A stretch of DNA of 64,000 nt, from positions 62,001 through 126,000 of the forward strand of contig CP079860.1 in assembly GCA_019339365.1 (NCBI GenBank), in the 5' to 3' direction. The stretch is from Vibrio neptunius (GTDB lineage Bacteria > Pseudomonadota > Gammaproteobacteria > Enterobacterales > Vibrionaceae). Below are positions 36,615 through 45,299 of the stretch, piece by piece. The stretch's first letter is position 1, and each line of letters begins with the position of its first letter. The notes under the pieces were generated by a model. That model saw only the letters and a program-made list of their open reading frames with translations. It had not been told where the DNA came from and did no database searches. The position numbers were made by a program, and so were the translations under genes.

Positions 36615-36637
36615 AGCCTCCCATCATTCGGGAGGCT
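36615..36637 (+). terminator. Terminator of the COG0523 gene
   Basis: AGCCTCCC (36615-36622) pairs with GGGAGGCT (36630-36637), followed by TTAAT. Confidence 0.8.
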
Positions 36638-36647
36638 TTAATATCAA

Positions 36648-36863
36648 TTACTTTGATTTCTGTCGTTTAACCCATTCTTCTGAGGCATCCCCCATTGTCA
36701 AACCTGTGGCATTGTTAATCCAATTCATGAAATCACGATCAAACTTAAAATTTTCACCAAATTTAGATTTGAAATATCTGCGAACATTCTGAGTCGTTTT
36801 ATAGCTATCTGTGATAATTGTGCTGTCATCAATATAATTTTTATGCCAATCAACCTTATCCAT
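36648..36863 (-). CDS. DUF6434-type cassette protein (71 aa)
   Basis: A 71-residue protein: WHKNYIDDSTIITDSYKTTQ, NVRRYFKSKFGENFKFDRDF, MNWINNATGLTMGDASEEWV. The conserved W-H, D-S-Y and R-D-F pattern is that of DUF6434/SAP-like small proteins often found in Vibrio integrons. No attC is seen at its 3' end (36600-36647), so it marks the left edge of the second cassette array. Function unknown. Confidence 0.8.
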   Translation of the reverse strand: MDKVDWHKNYIDDSTIITDSYKTTQNVRRYFKSKFGENFKFDRDFMNWINNATGLTMGDASEEWVKRQKSK

Positions 36864-36881
36864 GGTTTTGAAGCCTCCTCT

Positions 36882-36992
36882 TGTATAACAATCTTAATTA
36901 CAGGCCATTTCGTTTTTCTCTTTGCCTGACTGACCATTAACCTATGATAAGTAGCTAGAAATTAGCTATTGACGCCGTAGCGTTTTGTTAAG
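36882..36992 (-). repeat. Hybrid attC-like repeat (class 2 joined to class 1)
   Basis: Left half matches class 2 (TAACAATCTTAATTACAGGCC, cut to CGTTTTTC); the right half is a class-1 end (TTAGCTATTGACGCCGTAG, TGTTAAG). It is an apparent recombinant of two repeat classes. Confidence 0.6.
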
Positions 36993-37119
36993 TGTTTGTT
37001 TGTACCAATGGGCCAACCAAAGCTGCCCCATCAGGTAAAAAGAACGCTATCATAAACAAACACAAAACTGTGAGCCAAAACTACCAAGCGTTGACGAGCT
37101 ACTTGAACGCTTGGTTATG
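36987..37119 (-). repeat. attC site, VPR-like
   Basis: Bounded by GTTAAG and GTTATG, with the core ACTACCAAGCGTTGACGAGC. It directly follows the stop of the next gene. Confidence 0.72.
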
Positions 37120-37629
37120 TCACTCTGAGTCTAACGTCTCAGCACTTATAATTACATGCCGCCCAAAAAAATTTCTTTGAATTTTCAACAGTAAGGGCGA
37201 ACCATTACGTTGTGACAGCCAAAGCTCTTCAGAGGTACGGCTACGTATGACGCCATAGATTTCGTGCTTGATATCCAACACATAAGTAATACCTCCTTTG
37301 CCACGACTCTGACGCTTTTGTTCAACATAGCCAATGATCTCGAAAGGTTCGCCAACAACACCATAGAGAGCAGTTATTCCGACCAAAATGACACCACTTG
37401 CAGCATAATTTAAAGGAGATTGCCTACGTAGGAAAGGACGAGCATCTTGTCTTTCGTGGTAAAAGTGTAATGGGTTCTTTCGCTTATATAAAATGAAACC
37501 CATCAAAAGGCCGACCAAGCCAACCAAAGTAATGAACTCGAAACCATTAAACACATTATCGTCTACAGAAAATGCTACCCATACAGCCGTTACATATAGA
37601 AAGATTTGTATGTAAATTTTACTAGCCAT
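37120..37629 (-). CDS. Membrane hypothetical protein (169 aa)
   Basis: Starts at the ATG at 37629 behind GGAGAA; the longer frame overlaps the attC site. Two N-terminal helices (IYIQIFLYVTAVWVAF, FITLVGLVGLLMGFILY), a third near NYAASGVILVGITALYGVV, and a cytoplasmic tail with GYVEQKRQSRGKGG and LWLSQRNGSPLLLKI. No enzyme motif seen. It is a cassette gene of unknown role. Confidence 0.7.
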   Translation of the reverse strand: MASKIYIQIFLYVTAVWVAFSVDDNVFNGFEFITLVGLVGLLMGFILYKRKNPLHFYHERQDARPFLRRQSPLNYAASGVILVGITALYGVVGEPFEIIGYVEQKRQSRGKGGITYVLDIKHEIYGVIRSRTSEELWLSQRNGSPLLLKIQRNFFGRHVIISAETLDSE

Positions 37630-37656
37630 TGTGATTACATTTTCTCCGAAGTGACA

Positions 37657-37737
37657 TATCAACGCCTCACTAAGCTGCCGGAAACATATGACCATGCGTT
37701 CAACGTGTTGGAGGTCAGTTTGAGTACCTTGTTAGGA
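37657..37737 (-). repeat. attC site, short VCR-like
   Basis: About 80 bp from ATCAACGCC to GTTAGGA, with TCAACGTGTTGGAGG in the centre. It is the most compact VCR-type site in the window and overlaps the stop of the gene to its right. Confidence 0.72.
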
Positions 37738-38187
37738 CTTGCGTTGACCGTTTACTTTATTTAAATCTTTAATACTTGGAGCATTGGCTACAAGGTTTTT
37801 AGCTAAATCTGAAGGTAAGTCTATAAATAAGGTTGCGCTACTATCCCAACACACAATCTCAAACACTGCATTTTTTAGCTGCTTTTCTGGAATGCCCTCC
37901 CAAAAAATAGAGTTTCCATCCGCAAATGGTTCATCAGTGGTAAAAGGCCTCGTACCTTTAGGAAAAGCAGAAATGACAGCCCACGAAAACTGATAATCAA
38001 ATTCACTTATTTTTGCCGCTAATTCTTGGCCAGTGACCCAAGATGGGTCATCTAACTCAGGCCAAGCACCATCTATGTCAGAGATATGCCAATCATAATC
38101 CGATAGGCTAATTTCGAGCCAATTCTCAACATTTATTAGGCTTGTATAGAAATCAATCCCTTTTGCTTTTTCTTGGATATAGTTCAT
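37732..38187 (-). CDS. Hypothetical cassette protein (151 aa)
   Basis: A 151-residue soluble protein, rich in W and D: NWLEISLSDYDWHISDIDGAW, FSWAVISAFPKGT, PFADGNSIFWEGIPE, CWDSSATLFIDLPSDLAK. The pattern resembles small SMI1/Imm-like folds, but no motif is firm enough for a name. It is bounded by an attC at its 3' end. Confidence 0.7.
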   Translation of the reverse strand: MNYIQEKAKGIDFYTSLINVENWLEISLSDYDWHISDIDGAWPELDDPSWVTGQELAAKISEFDYQFSWAVISAFPKGTRPFTTDEPFADGNSIFWEGIPEKQLKNAVFEIVCWDSSATLFIDLPSDLAKNLVANAPSIKDLNKVNGQRKS

Positions 38188-38196
38188 TAATTCAAC

Positions 38197-38216
38197 TCAG
38201 GACACACACCAAAAGA
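38197..38216. repeat. 20-base repeat shared with 44283-44302
   Basis: TCAGGACACACACCAAAAGA here; the copy at 44283 differs at one base and adjoins an IS256 fragment. Probably an insertion-sequence end scar. Confidence 0.5.
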
Positions 38217-38266
38217 TTTCTTGAACAGTTTACTAGCTATGTTTTTCCAACGCCTCTCAGAGTTTA

Positions 38267-38412
38267 GCTATCGAATGTTGACTGTAGACTTTAATTCCAT
38301 TGCGCTTTAACAATGCAGTAGCTATGCCTGAGCCATCGACCTTGATGCCGTTGAATGTACCATCATAAATTTTTGAACTACCACAGGACGGACTGCCTTT
38401 TGGTCGGTGCGA
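38267..38412 (-). pseudogene. DUF523 C-terminal fragment
   Basis: The minus-strand frame reads HRPKGSPSCGSSKIYDGTFN followed by GIKVDGSGIATALLKRNGIK and a stop. The SPSCGS and ALLKRxGI segments are the hallmark of DUF523 (YbbK-like) proteins. The N-terminal two-thirds is absent, and the fragment lies between the NTF2-like gene and the next cassette. It is a relic. Confidence 0.72.
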
Positions 38413-38415
38413 AGC

Positions 38416-38802
38416 TTAATACTCCTGTGTAACCTTAACCCATTTTGCTCGCCACTCCGGGGCTTCCATTGGCCCAGGCCAGAACTCTTTTTGCTTCACA
38501 ATTAAACCATCTTCTACAGTGTGAAATGTTATCGCTCGATCTTTTTGAACACTATCCGTAATCGAGACATCAGTTACGACTATTGCACCATCACAAACCA
38601 CAGAATGAACGTCAAACTCCCAAACACCATTTTCTGGGTAGTAAGAATTAATAGCGGTGAAGTTTTCTCGACCAACAATTAACTCACCTGACTGAGGCCA
38701 GAATCCCTCAAAATCAGGGCTGAGCCACTCACTGGCCTTCGCAAAATCATTTGTTTTCATTGCATCCCAAAAAGCTAGGACAACTTCCTTTGGACTCATC
38801 AT
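38416..38802 (-). CDS. NTF2/SnoaL-like domain protein
   Basis: A 128-residue protein with the NTF2-like cone fold pattern: EVVLAFWDAMKTNDFAKASE, WLSPDFEGFWP, VGRENFTAINSYYP, and a final sheet (AITFHTVEDGLIVKQKEFWP). Members range from polyketide cyclases to binding proteins, so no reaction can be named. It is one cassette, with a VPR-like attC upstream belonging to the neighbouring cassette. Confidence 0.8.
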   Translation of the reverse strand: MMSPKEVVLAFWDAMKTNDFAKASEWLSPDFEGFWPQSGELIVGRENFTAINSYYPENGVWEFDVHSVVCDGAIVVTDVSITDSVQKDRAITFHTVEDGLIVKQKEFWPGPMEAPEWRAKWVKVTQEY

Positions 38803-38813
38803 TTCCTCCGAGC

Positions 38814-38937
38814 ACCTAACGCCAAATTAAATAGTGAGCAACGCTATACCGATGCTGCCGCATACCACCTTAAACACCAAAACCAACATATAGTGAAAAT
38901 GCCGCGTTGCGAATCACTCCAAAAAACTTGTTTGTTT
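38814..38937 (-). repeat. attC site, VPR-like
   Basis: Bounded by ACCTAAC and TTTGTTTA, containing AAAATGCCGCGTTGCGAATC, the classic Vibrio attC core in reverse. It touches the stop of the following gene. Confidence 0.85.
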
Positions 38938-39586
38938 AATAGGTGTGCTCCTGTGTGCGATGATAAAAGTCGGGAGCTAAGTTTACAAGTTTAAAAAGAT
39001 CGCTAGAAATAATTAGCTTGAGCAGAGCTTGCATTGCGACTCCATATTCACTCACCTTTTGATCTTCATCCCCCAATTCATAATGCTCACAATATGCTGC
39101 TTCGTCGTACCCAGACATACCATAAAGTGCTATAGAATATTGGTTGCTCCAATCTCCTATGTTCTTCCTTACTTGTTCACGAGTTTCTTCTGACCTGTAA
39201 GTGTCCTCTAGCCTTTTTTTCTGGCGATCAGCATTAATTAACTTCAACAATTCAACTTTATGCGTGTCGGTTAACTCAGATTCATTATCCTTAACTTTCT
39301 TTTGAATACGCCAACCAACAACTCCATCCAAATCAGACCAAGTCTCTAACTTATCCTCTTCGTATTGTTCAAGCTCTTCCCAGCTGTTTAGGTGTTAATT
39401 CTCTAGATCCCACCACTCAATGTACTCATTTAGAGTTTTATTAAGACCAACTTCTGTATTGATGTACACAACACCCTCAGAAATAACTAATGCATAAATT
39501 ATTTCACTTTCATACTTATCAATTAATACTTTTAGCTTGGGCTCAAGTTCCTGAAAAATTAAATCCGCATCTAAACTATTTCTCAT
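38936..39586 (-). pseudogene. Hypothetical (DUF4303-like) protein interrupted by a stop codon
   Basis: A single 216-codon frame is split by an in-frame TAA at 39395-39397: ...EYIEWWDLEN, stop, HLNSWEELEQYEEDKLETW. No base is gained or lost. The N-terminal part (YALVISEGVVYINTEVGLNK) resembles DUF4303-type proteins; the rest is helical (ESELTDTHKVELLKLINADR, RSEETREQVRKN). An internal ATG downstream could make a shorter protein. Confidence 0.7.
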
Positions 39587-39602
39587 AAAATTATCCTATT
39601 AA

Positions 39603-39632
39603 ACTAACATCCTTAATAATGGGCAGTATGAT
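39603..39632 (-). repeat. Class-2 repeat fragment
   Basis: ACATCCTTAATAATGGGCAG is the start of a class-2 repeat, cut after about 30 bp. Confidence 0.5.
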
Positions 39633-39649
39633 TTTTCGTCATGAAAATT

Positions 39650-40102
39650 TCAACGAAGGCGTAACTTCCCAATGCTATTTATACGACTGTAATCGTATTT
39701 GGGATAATAAATCCAGAATATGTTATCATTTTTCGAGTCCTCAGCTATCAGTAACTCCATCTCACCGTTGTTAACAACGATCCGCACTTTACTTTTACGT
39801 AAAGGTTTCGTCCTATTGATAGTCATATACTTTTTGTTTTTTAAAGCATACAATAACTTAGATTCGTCAAAATTTTCATCAGATTCTATAACAAAACTGT
39901 AATCACTTAATTCTGAAGCAAGTGTCGTTCTGATATGATATTTCAGGGAAAAGTCTAGGGTAATGCCTGATAACACTGTCCCTAAAAATACTACTATGGT
40001 TGCTTTTCCCTTACCTAAACACCCAAGCACAAAAACTGAAAACAATCCTAAGACAAAAATTATTTTATTAATAGAGAACCAAATATCTATGTAGTTATCC
40101 AT
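39650..40102 (-). CDS. Membrane hypothetical protein (150 aa)
   Basis: A 150-residue protein with two N-terminal helices (IIFVLGLFSVFVLGCLG and TIVVFLGTVLSGITLDF) and a soluble C-terminal domain (SFVIESDENFDESKLLYALK, VRIVVNNGEMELLIAED). No family recognised. It is a single-gene cassette, with an attC beyond its start that belongs to the cassette to the right. Confidence 0.7.
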   Translation of the reverse strand: MDNYIDIWFSINKIIFVLGLFSVFVLGCLGKGKATIVVFLGTVLSGITLDFSLKYHIRTTLASELSDYSFVIESDENFDESKLLYALKNKKYMTINRTKPLRKSKVRIVVNNGEMELLIAEDSKNDNIFWIYYPKYDYSRINSIGKLRLR

Positions 40103-40118
40103 ATTTTCCCTATTTTCA

Positions 40119-40243
40119 TCACGCCATATTCAGAGGCGACAACGCTTTACAACTAAATTAACCATTACACCGTAAACGGAGAGCTCAAACTTAGCACCAA
40201 AACCGCTAAGCGTTGGTAGATACGCTTCAACGCCCTGTTATGT
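40119..40243 (-). repeat. attC site, VPR-like
   Basis: From ACGCCATATTC to GTTATGT, with GAGGCGACAACGC and CGCTAAGCGTTGGTAG as inner boxes. It overlaps the stop of the zinc-ribbon gene. Confidence 0.78.
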
Positions 40244-40552
40244 GGGATATACATCATTACTCAGCTCGCCTTGGATACTTTGTACTGCTTCTAACTTTCC
40301 ACCACTACCATGGTATGTTTCAGCATGTAAATTGAAAACTTGGTGGCAGGATGAACATGAAAAGTAGTTATTAACAAAGTCACTCCAGATTTTACCAAAC
40401 GCTATACGCACGAAAGGATCTCCATAAGAGCCAGCACCAAGATATTTGAGAGTTCCATCTTCAACTTTAAGCCTAGCCAATAAGATCGCCTCAGTTAGAT
40501 CTCTGGGAACTTTGATTGTCTTTTTAATACTTTGGCATTTATCGCAACTCAT
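40238..40552 (-). CDS. Zinc-ribbon hypothetical protein (104 aa)
   Basis: A 104-residue protein with two CxxC pairs, MSCDKCQS at the start and YFSCSSCHQ near residue 75, likely one zinc site. The central helix (DLTEAILLARLKVEDGTLKY) and FVRIAFGKIW give no further clue. It could be a nucleic-acid or protein-binding module. Cassette gene. Confidence 0.7.
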   Translation of the reverse strand: MSCDKCQSIKKTIKVPRDLTEAILLARLKVEDGTLKYLGAGSYGDPFVRIAFGKIWSDFVNNYFSCSSCHQVFNLHAETYHGSGGKLEAVQSIQGELSNDVYPT

Positions 40553-40565
40553 ATCCTTCCTTTAC

Positions 40566-40617
40566 TACACAACATTCTTAATAACAGGTCGTCTCGTTTT
40601 TCTCTGCCTAACTTGCC
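40566..40617 (-). repeat. Class-2 attC-like repeat, truncated at the motif
   Basis: Runs AACATTCTTAATAACAGGTCG and CTCGTTTTTCTCTGCC, then stops in CTTGCCAT exactly where CTAATTGGGACAG begins. Confidence 0.75.
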
Positions 40618-40645
40618 ATAATCTAATTGGGACAGGCACCTTAAT
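40618..40645 (-). repeat. CTAATTGGGACAG motif copy
   Basis: ATCTAATTGGGACAGGCACC joined to TTAAT. It separates a truncated class-2 repeat from a class-3 repeat. Confidence 0.85.
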
Positions 40646-40808
40646 AATCCCAAAAAGAGATCCTCAATATATGTTTGTCGCAAGCAATGCTCAATAACCG
40701 AAATGACAAAGCGAAGCAGATAACTTTGTTGTTCAAAGAGCATTGGCTGCTCACGCAGCCAATAGGATGTTATTGCCTATTGACAGGCACAGACTCATAT
40801 GTGTTAGG
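40639..40808 (-). repeat. attC-like repeat, class 3
   Basis: Bounded by CCTTAAT and GTTAGGC. It contains ACCGAAATGACAAAGCGAAG, GAGCATTGGCTGCTCACGCA and TTATTGCCTATTGACAGGC; a close copy is at 51133-51267 and a short remnant at 51915. It overlaps the stop codon of the next gene. Confidence 0.68.
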
Positions 40809-41310
40809 CATTTATGCTACGTTCCATTTTTTGAACTACAAGACCTCGTACTTTTGCTGACAAAAAGTGTGTTGGGATATAGCGCAAACTATAGGAATGC
40901 CTTGACGGTCTCATGCGTGTTTTTACATAGTTTAAAATCAATTGAGCATGCTCTTTATCCCATGCCCATAGTAGTTCACCTCTAATCGGCCACTGCCAAT
41001 AAGCATCAGAAGGCCATTGCAACACATGCTTATTATTCACATGGCAACTCTGACATTGTACAAGTCCATTAGTTAATAGTGGATAACCTCCTTTTCCAGT
41101 ATTACCACCGCCTCTCAGATACTGACCTGAACTCGATGGCGGCTTCCAAAATACTTGTGATGGAAAACGTTCTACTACTGTCCAACCTCCCCACCTATGA
41201 GATGGCCGATTATCATTGGCTTCTATTTTTGACAAGAACTCAAATGGTTCTTCGAACTTTGCTAAATTGCCACAATTTGGGCACTTGATATCTATTGGCT
41301 CGTACTTCAT
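40804..41310 (-). CDS. Zinc-ribbon hypothetical protein (168 aa)
   Basis: Begins DIKCPNCGNLAKFEEPFEF and has a second pair in VQCQSCHVNNKH, together a split zinc ribbon. The C-terminal third is helical and W-rich (DAYWQWPIRGELLWAWDKEH, LILNYVKTRMRP). This looks like a small RNA- or protein-binding protein; no family assigned. It is one cassette, with an attC-like end overlapping its stop. Confidence 0.75.
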   Translation of the reverse strand: MKYEPIDIKCPNCGNLAKFEEPFEFLSKIEANDNRPSHRWGGWTVVERFPSQVFWKPPSSSGQYLRGGGNTGKGGYPLLTNGLVQCQSCHVNNKHVLQWPSDAYWQWPIRGELLWAWDKEHAQLILNYVKTRMRPSRHSYSLRYIPTHFLSAKVRGLVVQKMERSINA

Positions 41311-41323
41311 TTTATATGCCTAT

Positions 41324-41351
41324 CGAATCTAATTGAGACAGACACCTTAAC
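41324..41351 (-). repeat. CTAATTGGGACAG motif copy (one base changed)
   Basis: CGAATCTAATTGAGACAGAC followed by ACCTTAAC; G to A change in the GGG. Confidence 0.85.
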
Positions 41352-41500
41352 AAATGCTTTCGGCACGAAGACCCCAAAAATGGCAATCGTGCATGCATGA
41401 GAAAGATAGTAGTAATACTAAATTCGATGCTATGAGATGGCATCATGTGGTATTAGAACACAGCTAAAAAATAGCTATTGACGCCATAGTCGTTGTTACA
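41346..41500 (-). repeat. attC-like repeat, class 1
   Basis: From CCTTAACAAATGC to GTTGTTACA, with AATACTAAATTCGATGC and GCTATTGACGCCATAG as in the copies at 47345 and 53375. It lies against the stop of the lipoprotein gene. Confidence 0.68.
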
Positions 41501-41502
41501 TG

Positions 41503-41796
41503 CTATTTACACTGGATTTTCATTGTATATCGATCCCCGGGAACATTCATCAAGACACCGTTTACATAGCTTTTACTTGGGGCATACTCGTACTTCATCG
41601 GAGTAAGAGCTTCATAACCATTTGGACATTCTTTCAACGCTTTATCTTCTAATTTTGACTTGTATCTCTCTTTTGATGCCAAAATACTGCCTGTCACATT
41701 TATCTCATAAACCCCCGGAGAGAGCGACTGACTTACAGGCGAAGCCACACATCCACTCAAAACCAAAACAACGAAAGGAGCTAATTTATACTTCAT
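41503..41796 (-). CDS. Small lipoprotein (97 aa)
   Basis: A signal peptide with lipobox LSGC (MKYKLAPFVVLVLSGCVASP) gives a mature lipoprotein of about 80 residues. It contains VYEINVTGSILASKERYKSK and CPNGYEALTPMKYEY with one further cysteine pair. The fold resembles small secreted beta proteins; no function known. Cassette gene. Confidence 0.75.
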   Translation of the reverse strand: MKYKLAPFVVLVLSGCVASPVSQSLSPGVYEINVTGSILASKERYKSKLEDKALKECPNGYEALTPMKYEYAPSKSYVNGVLMNVPGDRYTMKIQCK

Positions 41797-42210
41797 ATAT
41801 TTTCCTAATAACCAATCAAATCGAATTCACATAACAAATGAATTAACGACGGAAATATAGCGTTTAAAATAAGGAAATAGAAGAACCTGTGGCGTATTTC
41901 ATTATGAAATAGCAGTCATTTTTAATGACTCTAATTGGTGACTCTAATTGGGACAGACACCATAATAATCCATGTGTTTGGAGAGGTCAGGTCTTCATTA
42001 TCGGCCATCTGTTTTGCTCTGAACTACACGCTTAAAGCTGTCATTGGTATCTCTGAGAGCGGCCGATTCAGTATGGTTTTGGTGGTATCTGGCTTGCTTT
42101 TTTTCCCCGCTTTTGATGTAGAATAAGTTGCAAAATTATAGGTTCGAGTGGTCTGGTGTTGGTTTTGTGCACCGAGTTGAATTCGGAAATGACAAAGGAA
42201 GGTTTAACGG
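41797..42210. other. Gap containing a motif copy and the promoter of the AraC gene
   Basis: At 41941 the motif CTAATTGGGACAGACACC appears with a partial extra copy just before it (CTAATTGGTGA). To the right an unrelated plus-strand-oriented insert begins, with no gene until 42211. No attC box is recognisable here. Confidence 0.6.
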
Positions 42211-43146
42211 ATGCACAGTGTAGATCCACTCAGTCTATTTATTTCACATTTAGCGCCTCAGTGTGAGGTGTTTTCGCATGTTCAGCTAAGAGCTCCCTGG
42301 GGGATCGAAGAAAACAAGCAAGATAGCTGCAGTTTCAGCTTCGTGAAGGAAGGGAGTTGTATCGTTGAGCTGGCTACTGGCAGTACCGTGCAACTGAACT
42401 CTGGGCAGTTAATGTTGCTGCCTTATGGCACCGCACACAAAATCATGAGTGGTCATGGGGTGCGGTGCCAAAATAGCAGAGAGCTATTTGTTGAAAGCGT
42501 CACTGGTGCTGCTGATATAGTGATAGGAGGACAAGGCACCCCCTGTTACATGATGTGTGGTTGCTTTGTGTTTTCTCCCATCCAGTATTGGGGTGGCACG
42601 CAGATGAGCAGTGCTTTACCTGAAGTGATCATTATAGATGCGCCACAACACGGTAAGCTAGACACCATCTTGTCGTGGATGTATGAAGAGAATAAAACGC
42701 CGTCGGCCGGACGTTATTTGGCGCAAAAAGGGCTGCTCGAATTGTTGTTGGTCGAAGTGCTGAGAAGCTTGGATCGCACGTCTTTTAATCCCAGCTGGCT
42801 TCAGGCTTTACACGATCGGTTTTTGGCACCTGTGATGCTGGCAGTTCAGGAACAGTTGCAAAAAGACTGGAGCCTGGAAGAGCTTGCAGGCATCGCAGCG
42901 TTGTCTAAATCGTCTTTTTCTACCCGCTTTAAGCAAATCACCGGTATCTCTCCACTTAACTTTGTACGGCAATGGCGTTGCCTAGTTTCGGCTAGGTTAC
43001 TGACATCTACAAACCTGCCACTAAAAAAAGTGGCGTCAGAATGCGGCTTTCAATCACCAGATGTACTTATCCGAAATTTCCGTCAGTTTCATAGCCTAAC
43101 CCCTATCCAGTTTCGCAAAGTACATCGGTTAGATACCCCTAGTTGA
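42211..43146 (+). CDS. AraC-family transcriptional regulator with cupin-type sensor
   Basis: A 311-residue protein. The N-terminal half is a cupin-like ligand domain (CSFSFVKEGSCIVELATGS, LNSGQLMLLPYGTAHKIMSG); the C-terminal half has two HTH motifs (WSLEELAGIAALSKSSFSTR and LPLKKVASECGFQSPDVLIR) and ends FHSLTPIQFR. It lies on the plus strand, against the cassette direction, 256 bp before an epimerase-like gene that it may control. Confidence 0.9.
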   Translation: MHSVDPLSLFISHLAPQCEVFSHVQLRAPWGIEENKQDSCSFSFVKEGSCIVELATGSTVQLNSGQLMLLPYGTAHKIMSGHGVRCQNSRELFVESVTGAADIVIGGQGTPCYMMCGCFVFSPIQYWGGTQMSSALPEVIIIDAPQHGKLDTILSWMYEENKTPSAGRYLAQKGLLELLLVEVLRSLDRTSFNPSWLQALHDRFLAPVMLAVQEQLQKDWSLEELAGIAALSKSSFSTRFKQITGISPLNFVRQWRCLVSARLLTSTNLPLKKVASECGFQSPDVLIRNFRQFHSLTPIQFRKVHRLDTPS

Positions 43147-43402
43147 TTTTAAGCTGTTAATTTAAGTCAATATTTGTATTTATTGGTTGTTTATTTGGGT
43201 CGCCAGTTAAACTGCATATTGTCTGCAAAATACATGTCCCCTGTCGTTGAGTTGGCTCAACGACGACGATTAGCCGCTTGTCCTGTGATTTCAACGCGAA
43301 AATCGACGTTAAATTCAAATTTGTAGATGTAAAAAATTAGTTGCCCTTTCGGTAGTAGTAATTTGGGAGCGGCTTAATGTAACGTAGCGCCATTGATTTT
43401 AA

Positions 43403-44275
43403 ATGAGACTAGGAGCATATATGTCAACTATCAATTCAGCGTTCGTGACAGGTGGAACAGGGAATATCGGCAGTGCAATTGTGCAAGAATTGCTGGCGCA
43501 TAAATACCAGGTCAAAGTGCTATGCAAGGATGAAGACAGTGCGGGCAAAGTCACGCATATGGGAGCAACACCGGTTTTAGGGTCATTAACCAAGCCGCAG
43601 GCATGGGTGAATGAATTATATGAGTGTGGCGTATTTATTCATACAGCCTGTACGTTTGATGAGCACATGGCTGACGTTGACCACGCAGTGATGCAGGCCA
43701 TTGCCAATAATGCGTTACAGCGCATCAATCCGTTGATTGTCGTTTATACCGCCGGGTGTTGGACATACGGCAGTCACGACGACGTGATAACTGAATCGAC
43801 ACCTAAGCAATCTGTGGCCGACTTCCAGTGGATGCTTGATAGCATCGAATTTTTATCTGGTAGGGAAAATATTGATTTGCGAGTAGTCAGCCCTGCAAAC
43901 GTGGTCAGCGAGGAAGAGCATTTCCTGCCGCCCATTCTGAGCTGGGAACTAGAGCGTTGTGGCCATCCTACACTACCAAAAGACGAAACCCAGACCTGGT
44001 CACTGGTGGAGCGTAAAAATCTGGCGCAATTGTATCGCTTAGTGGCAGAAAACGGCCGAAATGGAGAAGAGTATATCGGTTCAGCTGAGCATAGAGCTCC
44101 GCTAAAAGATATATTGCAAAAGCTGTCGGATCAACCGCTTGAGTGTGGTTTAGAGTCACAGTGGGCAGAACTCTACGGTACCTGGACCGAGGGATATAGC
44201 CTGACTCAGGTTTTTTCAAGTGACAAGGCAATCAGGGAACTTGGCTGGCAGCCAAAGACGTTTTTGAGTCAATGA
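43403..44275 (+). CDS. NAD-dependent epimerase/dehydratase-like oxidoreductase
   Basis: A 290-residue atypical short-chain dehydrogenase. It has the Rossmann motif FVTGGTGNIGSAIVQELLAH, the acidic/basic selector VKVLCKDEDSA, and GCWTYGSHDD in the active-site region, where Y is present but the usual YxxxK lysine spacing is not clear. It may have NAD(P)H-dependent reductase or binding activity. It is on the plus strand with the AraC regulator. GGAG lies near the start. Confidence 0.85.
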   Translation: MRLGAYMSTINSAFVTGGTGNIGSAIVQELLAHKYQVKVLCKDEDSAGKVTHMGATPVLGSLTKPQAWVNELYECGVFIHTACTFDEHMADVDHAVMQAIANNALQRINPLIVVYTAGCWTYGSHDDVITESTPKQSVADFQWMLDSIEFLSGRENIDLRVVSPANVVSEEEHFLPPILSWELERCGHPTLPKDETQTWSLVERKNLAQLYRLVAENGRNGEEYIGSAEHRAPLKDILQKLSDQPLECGLESQWAELYGTWTEGYSLTQVFSSDKAIRELGWQPKTFLSQ

Positions 44276-44281
44276 TTTAAA

Positions 44282-44514
44282 TTCAGGGCACACACCAAAA
44301 GACTGATATCCAAGGTGCTCATCGAGTTCAGCGTTTAACGACGTTTCAACGGTCACCTTGGTTAACCTTTTCGGAAGTCATCAAGATCAGATTCAGTATT
44401 AATTGACTTTGCTGCTTCACGAGCAAAAGCTTCAAGTGCTTTCTTATCCATATTGTCCATCCTTAGCCTTTAAGGCTTAAGTTTAGACAGTTACACATAA
44501 TTCAGGACACTCTC
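44282..44514 (-). mobile_element. IS256-family fragment (5' end of transposase)
   Basis: The minus strand encodes MDKKALEAFAREAAKSINTE from 44451, then, after a one-base loss in the T run at 44368-44371, LTKVTVETSLNAELDEHLGY. This is the conserved start of IS256-family transposases. Everything after about residue 55 is missing. CAGTTACACATAATTCAGGA at the right is a terminal-repeat-like end. It separates the AraC/epimerase insert from the next block. Confidence 0.75.
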
Positions 44515-44566
44515 TATTTGAAGTCATAATCATTCAAACCCCCTTCTATTTTTAACCATTTCATTC

Positions 44567-45161
44567 TCAGATATTACTTTCTATATTAAAATTTCTCTTC
44601 TCCAACCCTAAGGCAGCTAATTGATGAAATTCCGTTTGTTGACCCCCTCGAACTTCAAGTAATTTATCTCTCACCTTTGCGACCAGAGCACACCTAACTT
44701 CTTTACCATTCACCGAAGAAAATGACTCACGAAACTTCTTGGCAGAATTTTTATCTCGTTTAAGCAAGAAAATATTCCTTTCAATTACTTCAAAAAATTG
44801 GGAACGACTTCTATGTCTCAGAAAATCAACTCTACTATGAGTAGATCTTGTAATTTGTTGCTCAAAGCTATCAATGAGAGTATTGGCCGCTTTAAGACTT
44901 TTTTTCCCATTCGAGCGTCATACTTTCAAGCGTCAAATATTTCGTTGGTAGATTATATTTTTTGTGTTCTCTGAAGGCGGTTTCCACTAACAACTGTGTC
45001 TGATTGTTACTCAACTCCAACTCATTCAAGTTAAAGGAGCCATAGTGCATTATTAACTTATCTCCCTCTTGCAGGATTGCTAATGCCAAAGGTGTCCTCA
45101 ATTGAGGCCACATTTTACCCATAGATAAATAACTACAGAACAAGCGCCTCGATACCATCAT
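44567..45161 (-). pseudogene. Hypothetical protein, frameshifted (about 198 aa)
   Basis: Two frames join at the seven-T run 44900-44906: removing one base gives ...LESMTLEWEKSLKAANTLID and continues to a stop at 44567. The N-terminal part has LALAILQEGDKLIMHYGSFN and LELSNNQTQLLVETAF; the C-terminal part is helical and basic (FFEVIERNIFLLKRDKNSAK). No family recognised. The low-GC region extends to 46920. Confidence 0.65.
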
Positions 45162-45299
45162 AATTTCACCGAAAGCATAAATCCAATTACGGTAAACTAA
45201 ATCTATCGATTAAATTAATAATTAAATGATAATTTATTAATTTAAAACTAACACATACCCTAGAATCACAGAACAAAACTCAACAGGAAAATATCACAT

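Noticed and set aside
41935..42126. 63-codon plus-strand frame before the AraC gene
   Set aside because: Begins inside the repeated motif; no ribosome site.
44276..44520. Complete miniature IS256 element
   Set aside because: The two end-like sequences are in the same, not inverted, orientation, so this is a fragment and not a proper miniature element.
44904..44910. Programmed -1 frameshift at the A-rich run in the unknown gene
   Set aside because: The required shift is +1 (one base fewer), the opposite direction to an A7G slippery site, and the flanks have no stimulatory structure that I can see.
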